Assembly: GCA_029747015.1 (NCBI GenBank)
Contig: JAKOGI010000005.1
Location: 858,191 to 922,190 of the forward strand
Origin: Carnegiea gigantea
Taxonomy: Eukaryota; Streptophyta; Magnoliopsida; Caryophyllales; Cactaceae
Length of the DNA stretch: 64,000 nucleotides
Direction: 5' to 3'
Part shown: one piece after another, positions 57,149 to 64,000 of the stretch
How positions within the stretch are numbered: position 1 is the first letter of the stretch
Layout: every line of letters begins with the position of its first letter
Notes under the pieces: model-generated
Database searches by the model: none
The model's input: the letters and a program-made list of their open reading frames with translations, nothing else
Told to the model about the DNA's origin: nothing
Program-made: the position numbers and the translations under genes

Positions 57149-57692
57149 ATGTAATATACTTTTCCAATATGTATTTTTTTTCTTTTTCAAAATTTTGTTA
57201 CAAAAATTAGTTTCATTGTTTTTTGTCCAGCCATTGGCTTAGGAAAAGGACAGATGGATGGGATTTTTGGGGGGGTGGGGATTTCTTTTAAAAATTTTGT
57301 TATAAAAATTAATCTCTTTGTTTTTTGTTAGCCATTGGCTTAGGAAAAGGACAGATAGATGGGGTTTTTTTGGGGGGTGGGGATGGATGATAGAAAGGCC
57401 AGCCCAGTTGGGGTTATTGGACCGGATCACTTTCGATCTTTAGTTTTCATAAAGAAAATCCGAATTAACTTGCAGCGTTTATATGGGCCTAGCGTAAGCC
57501 CACTATGCATGATTAGTGTCGAGATGGGCTTGGTGCCTACATAATGGTTGCTGTTGTATCCTTGTCATCTAACCCATTTTCTTTTGCACTGTCTAAGTTG
57601 GGTATATTTAAATCTTATCGAATTTTATTTATATAAATATCAAATGCATATTGAACTTTTATTATTATTTTTAAAATAAACTTAGAATTACA
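57149..57692. other. DNA with a local duplication, no gene seen
   Basis: CCATTGGCTTAGGAAAAGGACAGAT-like sequence occurs at 57231 and 57334 (only the start is quoted here as CCATTGGCTTAGGAAAAGG), each followed by GGG-rich TGGGG tracts, a direct repeat about 103 bp apart. Confidence 0.6.
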
Positions 57693-57842
57693 TTGGCCCT
57701 GTTTGGTAAACAGCTTTTTGAAGAGCTTTTTGGCCAAAAAGAACTTTTTTGACCAAAATTAGCTTTTTGACCAGGTGAAAAAGCTAATTTGGGTGTTTGG
57801 TGCAAAAGCTTTTTAAAAGATCTTTTTGGGTCCAAAAAAATA
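57693..57842. mobile_element. MITE fragment joined to copia III
   Basis: Starts GGCCCTGTTTGGTAAACAGC, like the end of the 48437 element, and contains CAAAAAGAACTTTTTTGACC-type repeats. It stops abruptly at 57842, where copia III RNase H sequence begins. Confidence 0.45.
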
Positions 57843-58050
57843 GCTTCCTTCACTCCTTCAGTAGCAGCAACATACTCATCCTCTGTACTAGATAGAGCTG
57901 CAATAGACTGAAGTGATACTTTTCAGGAGATAGCACCTGCACACATAGTGAAGATATACCCAAATATGGACCTTCTCCTATCAAGATCACCAGCATAGTC
58001 AGAATCAACAAAGTCTGTAATATCATATGTAGCAGCTTTGTTTCTATCAA
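57843..58050 (-). pseudogene. Copia III RNase H, truncated
   Basis: The minus strand reads DFVDSDYAGDLDRRRSIFGY with the catalytic Asp, then AGAIS, a TGA where Trp is expected, KVSLQSIAALSSTEDEYVAA with a catalytic Glu, and TEGVKEA, where it ends at 57843. Ends in the family continue with WL and a host-range part missing here. Confidence 0.8.
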
Positions 58051-58258
58051 ATACCAAACCCTTATTAACAGTACCCTTCACATAGCAAAGAATCCACTTC
58101 GCAGCTTCTCAATGATCCCTTCCAGGATTATGCATATACCTACTTACCACACTCACAGCATGTGACAGGTCTGACCTAGTGCATATCACAGCATATATCA
58201 AACTACTAACAGCACTAGAATAAGAAATATTAGACATTTTATCTATGTCCTCCTCAGA

Positions 58259-58669
58259 TTATGGACAACACTCAACAGACAATCTGAAATGTGCAGCAAG
58301 GGATGTGGAAACTGTCTTATAGTTATCCATATTAAATCTGCCTAGTACTTTCTCAAGATAGTGTCCCTGAGACAAGTATAACTTACCAGCCTTTCGATCC
58401 CTCTGAATCTCCATGCCTAGAATCTTCTTCGCTGCACCCAGGTCCTTCATCTCAAACTCCTTACTGAGTTGAGACTTCAACTTGCTAATTAAGGACTTAT
58501 TCTTGGAAGCAATCAACATATCATCAACATATAACAGCAAGTAAATAAAAGAACCATCAGAATATTGTCTAAAATACACACAATTATCATATCGAGTGCG
58601 TGTGTATTCTTGTGCAATCATAAAGGTGTCAAACCTTTTAACACTGCCCAGGAGCCTGTTTAAGTCCAT
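58259..58669 (-). pseudogene. Copia III RT, YVDD-containing part
   Basis: This is the frame after the shift at about 58650. It keeps LLLYVDDMLIASKNKSLIS and GKLYLSQGHYLEKVLGRFNM, a region of the RT thumb, to a stop at 58259. Confidence 0.8.
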
Positions 58670-59021
58670 ACAAGAACTTCTTCAATCTACACACCAGTTG
58701 TTTCTTCCCAGGAACAACAAAACCTTCAGGTTGTCTCATGTAGATCTCCTCCTCCAACTCCCCATGAAGGAATGCAGTCTTCACATCAAGTTGCTCCAAC
58801 TCCAGATCAAACAAGGTAACAAATGCAAGAAGCACTCTAATGGAGGTATGTCTAACAACATGTGAAAATACCGCATTGTAATCAATACCTTTCTTCTGAT
58901 TGCAACCACAAACAACCAGCCGTGTTTTCCACCTTACATCTTCAACTCCAGGAATGCCCTCCTTTCTCTTGTAGATCCATTTGGCAGTCAAGGCTCTTCG
59001 GCCTTTAGGTAGCTCACACAA
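58259..59021 (-). pseudogene. Copia III reverse transcriptase
   Basis: Two overlapping frames. The first has TAKWIYKRKEGIPGVEDVRW, GIDYNAVFSHVVRHTSIRVL and LEQLDVKTAFLHGELEEEIY, with a catalytic Asp in LDVKTAFLHG. It ends in LKQAPGQC, where about two bases are missing before KRFD. The second frame carries the catalytic YVDD at 58531-58520, then SQLSKEFEMKDLGAAKKILG. RT order and spacing are normal for copia. Confidence 0.87.
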
Positions 59022-59024
59022 TTC

Positions 59025-60265
59025 TCAGGTCCGATTCTTCTGCAAACTCTCCATTTCCTCTTGCATAGTTAGGATCCAATTAGGTGAACTTGGGGAGGAG
59101 ATTACTTTAGTATAGGTTGAAGGTTCCACACCTTCAGGCACCTCCTCTGCAACTGAAAATGCATATGCTATCAGTCCTTCATCATCATTGTAGCGAGCAG
59201 GCCTCTTGATCTCTCTTCTAGGACGATAACGAGCTATAGGGTGAGCAACCTCTGCCTGAGGCTGATCAGAACTAATAGTGCCAGGTTCAGTAACCTGGGC
59301 CTCCCTGCTGGGCTGATTAGCAGCTCCACTTTGAGCTGCAACAGTCTCCACTTCTATCCCTATACTGGTATCCTCTTGATCACCTGCACTAGTAGAAGGG
59401 ATAACAGAATTCATCCCAGAAGATAATATAGCAGTCTCATTAAAAGTTATATCCCTACTCTGAATGACTTTTTTAGACTCAGGACATCACATGCGGTATC
59501 CTTTAGACTCAGATGCATATCCAAGAAACATGTATTTGACAGCTCTAGGGGCTAACTTCCCATTATTCACATGGGCATACACAGGATATCCAAATATTCT
59601 CAAAATAAAATAATCAACAGGATTGCCTGACCATATTTCTTCTAGAATCTGGAAATCAATGGAGGTGTGTGGTGAACGATTCTCCAAGTAGCAGGCTATA
59701 GAAATAGCCTCAGCCCAGAGAGATTTGTGATTCCAAAGCCCTGCATTGGAAAGCATACATCGAGCTTTCTCTAGTAGAATCCTATTGATTTGTTCTGCAA
59801 CTTCATTCTGCTGTGGTTTTCCGATAAGGTCTTGTGCCTAGCTATGCCATTCACCACGCAGAACTCATCAAACTCTGACTCAACAAACTTAAGACCATTG
59901 TCGGTCATAAGTTTCTTGATCTTTCTCCCAGTCCGGTTCTCAACCAGAGCCTTGAACTTCTTGAACATGAAGAATGTCTCATTTTTCTGTCTCAAGAAGT
60001 AAATCCAAACTTTGCGTGAGAAATCATCAACAAAAGTCAACATGTAGCGCTTACCTCCAAGAGAAGGAGCTTTCGAAGGACCCCACAGATCAGAATGAAT
60101 GTAGTCAAGGATCCCCTGATGCTTCGCTTTAGAGAAACTCACCATCTTCTGCTTCCCAAATATACAGTGATCACAGAAATCAAGCTTACCCCTACCAGCG
60201 CTACCCAGACAACCTTTTTTACTTAGAGTGGTCATCTCTTTCTCACTCATATGGCCTAATCTCAT
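59025..60265 (-). pseudogene. Copia III integrase and linker
   Basis: Begins with MRLGHMSEKEMTTLSKKGCL and CDHCIFGKQKMVSFS (zinc-binding HHCC). The core follows with DYIHSDLWGPSKAPSLGGKR, KKLMTDNGLKFVESEFDEFC and, after a shift near 59790, SLWAEAISIACYLENRSPHT and YPVYAHVNNGKLAPRAVKYM. A linker rich in Glu and Pro (59414-59025) leads to RT. The usual TDNGLEF Glu is Lys here. Stops at 59487 and 59771 separate the parts. Confidence 0.85.
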
Positions 60266-60268
60266 GTC

Positions 60269-60730
60269 CTATAATCTTGTATCATTAACAGTTGCTAATG
60301 CTGTACCAACTGCAGCTACTCCTGTAACTGTAGTTCCTTGTAGGATGTAGAGACTTCCCTGTCGCAGTCTCTTCATTACTACCATGGCCCCCTTTATCAC
60401 CTTTAGGATACCATTCTCCATAATAATCCTGCAACCATTAGTCTCAAGAGTACCCAAAGAGATTAAACAACGAGTCATATCAGGTATGTGACTAACTTTA
60501 GACAACGTTCTAACTATACCATCATGGATTTTAATCTGCACAGTACCTATTCCCGCAACCTTGCACTCAACATCATTACCCATAAGTAGAATCCCAGTAT
60601 CAACAGGCTCATTAGTGACAAACCAATCCCTACGAGGACACATGTGATATGTACAACCAAAATCTAAAACCCAATCATCACCTAACTCCTTCTCAGAAGT
60701 GGTGGCCAAAGACATAGTAGTAAACAACAC
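60269..60730 (-). pseudogene. Copia III protease
   Basis: The aspartic protease motif is DDWVLDFGCTYHMC, with catalytic Asp at about 60664. The following Ser of the family motif D-S-G has become Phe (TTT), a change a C-to-T event would give and one that should inactivate the enzyme. GTVQIKIHDGIVRTLSKVSH and LISLGTLETNGCRI follow as in plant copia proteases. Confidence 0.82.
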
Positions 60731-60814
60731 ATCACCATCAAACTCTGACTCTACTACACAATCAGCTGTAGCAGTTTTCTTCTTTTTCTTTTTCCCTTTC
60801 TTTTTCTTTAGCTT

Positions 60815-61614
60815 CTAGCAGTTAGCCTGAATATGACCCAATTTACCACAGTAATTGCAGGTCTTATTGGAATGAGGATTCTTAGACTTGGATCGGTTCT
60901 TTTTCTTATTACCGTTCCCCTTTTGCTCAGTTCTACCCCTAACAACTAATCCCTCAGTGGGATCAGCATGGATATCATGGTCAAATTTCTCCTTAGACGG
61001 CAGATTAGACTTGACATCCTCAAAAGATATAGTATCAGAATTGCTATATAGCACAATCTCCTTTAACTGTTTATAAGAAGGGGGTAGAGACACAACAAGT
61101 AGAATAACTTTGTCCTCATCCTCAATCTTTACATCCAGACTTTCCAAGTCAACCAGAATAGAATTAAATTCATTCAAATGTTTTTGAACAGGGGTACCTT
61201 CAGCCATACGAAAGGTGTACAACCTTTCCTTCAAATGGATCTTGTTGGCTAGACTCTTCGTCATGTAGAGTTCCTCCAGCTGAGTCCACAGATCCACAGC
61301 AGTTGCCTTATCGAGCACCTCTCGCAGGACATGTGGTGCAAGCACAACTGAATGGCTGAAACCGCCTTCAACTCCAGTTCTTCCCATTCCTCGTCCGTCA
61401 GCGATCCACGCCTCTTCTTTTGGTCTGTTGCCCATTGTTCGTCAGTCACCTTCTCGGGTTTCATGTGAGGTCCTTGCAGAACCTTCCACAACCCATGCTG
61501 GATGAGAACTGCTCTCATCTGCACCTTCCAGAGATTAAAACTAATCTCCCCATCAAATTTCTGAATATCAACCTTCATAATTGAAGACATCCTAAACCAA
61601 AGCTCTGATACCAC
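60815..61614 (-). pseudogene. Copia III gag
   Basis: The first frame starts near the PBS and reads VDIQKFDGEISFNLWKVQMR, AVLIQHGLWKVLQGPHMKPE and TDEEWEELELKAVSAIQLCL. After a frameshift near 61340 it continues LREVLDKATAVDLWTQLEEL and LANKIHLKERLYTFRMAEGT, ending with the zinc knuckle CNYCGKLGHIQANC (60859-60818). Capsid and nucleocapsid parts are in the usual order. Confidence 0.87.
61602..61613 (-). other. Copia III primer-binding site
   Basis: TGGTATCAGAGC on the minus strand, complementary to initiator Met-tRNA, two bases after the LTR end. Confidence 0.92.
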
Positions 61615-61930
61615 TTGTTAGGAAATTAGAGCAAGCTAATAGCGGAAGCGATAGGATGAAAAAGATATTCAGAAATTTAAAGAACGATAACAGGAACAAA
61701 GTAATAACACACAAGATTTACGTGGAAACCTAATGCGGGAAAAAACCACGGACAACGACGAGCAAAATCAATCCACTATATGAGCAAGGAGAATACAAAG
61801 TGATCGCAACCACAATAAGTGATTCGATCTAATAGTAGGATTACAATCTCTCTTATAATCTCTCACTAGACACTCTCTACCTCTCAATGTGTTATGGGAT
61901 TCAGGATGATTTTAGATCCTAGGTAAGGTC

Positions 61931-61940
61931 TCTTTATATA
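61931..61940 (-). promoter_or_regulatory. TATA box of copia III LTR
   Basis: TATATAAAGA on the minus strand, about 300 bases into the LTR, with the GC-rich palindromic module (62050-62212) about 100 bases upstream. Confidence 0.6.
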
Positions 61941-62049
61941 GGGTGTAGAAGTCCAAGGTTTTACCCCTAGAGGAGAACCCTAGCCGCCAAGAAGACTGTA
62001 CGCCAAAAGCAAACTCTAGCTGCCAGGAAGCCTGCGCCCAAACTGGGAG

Positions 62050-62212
62050 CGCGGCACAGCCGTGTTGTGTGGCACGGTCACCCCGTGCCAGGGTGGCATG
62101 ACCGTGCCATATGGCACGGCACACCCGTGCCACTTCTCTGCCTTCTTCCGTCGTCTCGCTTCTTCGGCCTGACACGTCCGTGTCGTCTAGCACGGTCCCA
62201 CCGTGCCGATTC
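62050..62212 (-). promoter_or_regulatory. GC-rich palindromic module of copia III LTR
   Basis: ACCGTGCCATATGGCACGG near 62101, GTGGCACGGTCACCCCGTGC near 62069 and GCACGGTCCCACCGTGCC near 62190 are short palindromes. The last holds a GGTCCCAC core (TCP-site GGNCCCAC). Closely similar words occur in the solo LTR at 46960-47065, although the rest of the two LTRs does not align by eye. Confidence 0.55.
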
Positions 62213-62239
62213 TTGGATTTTGGGCCACGAAACCCAACA

Positions 62240-62819
62240 TCATCCAAGTCAGGCGAAACAGCCAAAGTCAGATATCCATTTGGGCACCTTATTGTTATGT
62301 CAGTTCACTATGAGCGGGTTCTTTATTTTTGCCAATGATTGGGTCATGGAAAAACTAGCTGCACAGCTGTAAGTAAAAGATTTGTTTAGGTCCCAAAATA
62401 TGTGATTCAGGCCCCTGATCAATCTGATGAAGCAAATTTAGCAGTCTAGAATGAAGCTACTATATCTGAATAAGCTGATCAGAATATTCCCACTCCAAGT
62501 GATCCTGGGCTGGGTTAGGTACCTCAAAATACTCCAGCGCAAGAGGTGATGAATGTGTCCAAATCTCCTGCTCTGAAGAAAATCGTGCAAAAAAATGTCT
62601 TTTTTAGGTGATGAAAGTGGTTCAAACCCAGTTTTGAAAGTGGTCCTTTGCTGTTGTCAAATAGATCCAATCACTATGGTTGAGGGTAACAAATCCACTA
62701 CTTTAGCTGGTAGTGGCATAAGCCAACATGACAAGGCCCACAGTATGAGAAGGGCATTGAGTCTCAGCCCTAGGGCATGATAGTCCTTTCATGGCTTGTT
62801 AGCAAACTTAAGCTGACGA
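62240..62819 (+). other. Probable LINE-derived sequence, coding unclear
   Basis: Frames such as VPQNTPAQEVMNVSKSPALK near 62519 look like a LINE linker or ORF1 tail, but no endonuclease motif can be read. It lies just ahead of the clear ORF2 region. Confidence 0.35.
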
Positions 62820-64000
62820 ACAAAAGTTCAAGCAACTACATGGCCATTATTTTCATGGCATTGGTGAAAAAGTCCAACACCTATACTGTAAATTGACGTA
62901 TATTCAAGATGACATTTTCTGGACCCTACCTCAGTAGTATAAATAAAAGCTGAGCAGAGAAACTCTTGATGAGTATCTCAAGTTTTCTCGAATTGAAAAG
63001 AGTATAATCAAATAACGAGCTAAGGAGCATTTTTTCCAACATGGAAGTGACAACTCTGGGTTTTCCATACCATCGTGAAGCATAAAAGTTAGCAGTAGTT
63101 CGTTCATAAGGTGCTGGACCTTCAGGGTCAGGTTTGCTCTTCTCAGGGCAGCACTACTATGGCTTTTGTGGACTTCTACATGACCCTTACGGGTGCGCGA
63201 TAGCAGGTTCAACCACTTAATCTGGAGTTGATTAATAGTGTCGTTCTTCTATCTGTATCCCAGCAGCATATTCTTAAAGCTCCCTTCTCTCCTAAGGATG
63301 TAAAGCAGGCTCTCCTTATTATAGAAAGCAATAAAGCCCCCAATTTGGATGGATATACAATGGGGTTTTTCAAGAATGCCTGACACATTATTGATGATGA
63401 CATTTACGCAGCTATTTTTCAAGAAGCCTAATGTATTGAAGGTTCAAGAGTGTCGCCCTATTGCTTTATGTAATGTTCTCTGCGAGATGATTGCTAAGCT
63501 GCTTGGTTCTAGAGTGTAATTGATTCTGTCTGACGTGATACATATGAGCCAAAGTGCTTTTATTAAAGGCAGGCTAATTATGGACAACATGATGATGGCT
63601 CATCAACTGGTCAAGCACTATGAGCGTAAGCATATTTCACCAAGAGCTAGGTTATAGATCGACATTGCAAGGTTTATAGATCGACATTGCAAGGTGCATA
63701 ATACAGTTAGATTTTTGTGAGTCACCTTACTTGATTTTGATTTTCTCGAGGATTTTGTCAGGCTTGTTAAGGTCTGCATCTCCGCTCCCTTTTTTTTTGT
63801 GAATGTGAATGGTTCTCCTAGTGGTTTATTTACAGGGGCTCGTGGCTTTAGGTAAGGGAATCCCCTTTCACCTTATCTCTTTGTGTTATGCATGGAAGTT
63901 TTATTAGGAGGCTTGGGTTTAGCAGTAAAAGACAAACCATTACCAGTTCCATCCCAACTTCTCAAGTATGGCAGAATGCAATTTTTCCATTTAGGCCCTG
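62820..64000 (+). pseudogene. LINE ORF2 reverse transcriptase relic, runs off the window
   Basis: The plus strand, with many stops and shifts, reads FKQLHGHYFHGIGEKVQHLY and DDIFWTLPQ near 62830-62940, then PFSPKDVKQALLIIESNKAP with NLDGYTMGFFKNA at 63280-63380. CPIALCNVLCEMIAKLLGSR near 63453, SQSAFIKGRLIMDNMMMAHQ near 63550 and NPLSPYLFVLCMEVLLGG near 63858 follow. This is the RT order of a plant L1-type LINE. The YADD active site would lie beyond 64000. It is on the opposite strand from the 17-31 kb LINE and differs in sequence. Confidence 0.8.

Larger units (their letters stand above)
57843..62239 (-). mobile_element. Ty1-copia retrotransposon III, 3'-truncated
   Basis: In minus-strand order: one LTR (62239-61616), PBS, gag, protease, integrase, RT and part of RNase H, which ends at 57843 without a polypurine tract or 3' LTR. 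Its proteins differ strongly from copia I and II, so it belongs to another lineage (Tnt1/Tork-like style inferred from LTR size and KLDFCDHCIFGK motifs). Numerous stops and shifts. Confidence 0.88.
61616..62239 (-). repeat. Copia III 5' LTR
   Basis: 624 bp. On the minus strand it starts TGTTGGGTTTCGTGGCCCAA and ends CCTAACA, giving TG...CA with TGTTGGG/CCTAACA inverted ends. Because the 3' LTR is missing, no age or target duplication can be given. Confidence 0.85.

Noticed and set aside
1..64000. CRISPR arrays, bacterial operons, rRNA or intact tRNA genes
   Set aside because: No spaced identical repeats, no ribosome-binding sites before ORFs, and no tRNA cloverleaf or rRNA motif was seen; tRNA-like boxes occur only within SINE-like sequence.

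Overview
This looks like a nuclear chromosome segment from a flowering plant, probably a eudicot. It is AT-rich and has no bacterial gene layout. It is dominated by plant transposable elements: Ty1-copia elements whose primer-binding site TGGTATCAGAGC matches the 3' end of plant initiator Met-tRNA, LINEs with plant-type ORF1 and RNase H, a CACTA element, MITEs and SINEs. The only recognisable host gene family is a plant CWF19-like (CwfJ) splicing-factor gene, present as several broken, intron-containing copies. I cannot name the species. I see no intact, convincingly functional host protein-coding gene, no rRNA, tRNA or CRISPR.

Layout. 1-9.96 kb: AT-rich non-coding DNA with an ATT/AAT low-complexity block, a non-autonomous CACTA element (4791-6228, AAA target duplication) and two tRNA-like SINE relics. 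10.0-17.1 kb: two tandem, decayed minus-strand copies of the CWF19-like gene (A2 then A1). At their junction lies a ~537-bp near-perfect palindrome (12167-12703) built from shuffled exon pieces. 17.1-30.9 kb: a minus-strand LINE with ORF1, endonuclease, RT, zf-RVT and RNase H. It is split by a full-length Ty1-copia element (18606-23489) with 222-bp LTRs and a perfect AGAAG target duplication. A 385-codon ORF of unknown nature sits between LINE ORF1 and ORF2. 31-33.8 kb: MITE-like sequence. 33.8-37.0 kb: a second, 3'-truncated copia of the same family. 37.0-39.3 kb: scraps of host genes (a TPR protein and unidentified pieces) and an RTE-type LINE tail.

39.5-45.0 kb: CWF19-like copy B, six exons with good splice sites but at least two frame-breaking changes, plus an extra 3' exon (B'). 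46.07-47.25 kb: a probable solo LTR. 47.8-49.6 kb: RTE LINE 3' end, a MITE-like element and an (AT)n tract. 50.4-50.7 kb: a dimeric tandem repeat. 51.6-52.4 kb: a gypsy gag relic. 53.4-55.6 kb: three degraded 5' pieces of the CWF19-like gene (C1-C3). 56.9-57.1 kb: a SINE with poly(A) and a 15-bp target duplication. 57.8-62.2 kb: a third, unrelated minus-strand copia with one LTR. 62.4 kb to the end: a plus-strand LINE RT relic.

The pieces fit a gene-poor region where one splicing-factor gene fragment was duplicated repeatedly and then invaded by nested retrotransposons. The two most unusual items are the exon-derived palindrome at 12.17-12.70 kb, which could give a long hairpin RNA against the parental gene, and a GC-rich palindromic module (GGCACGG...CCGTGCC around GGNCCCAC cores). 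That module is shared by the upstream parts of two otherwise unrelated LTRs, each just ahead of a TATA-like box on the same strand.
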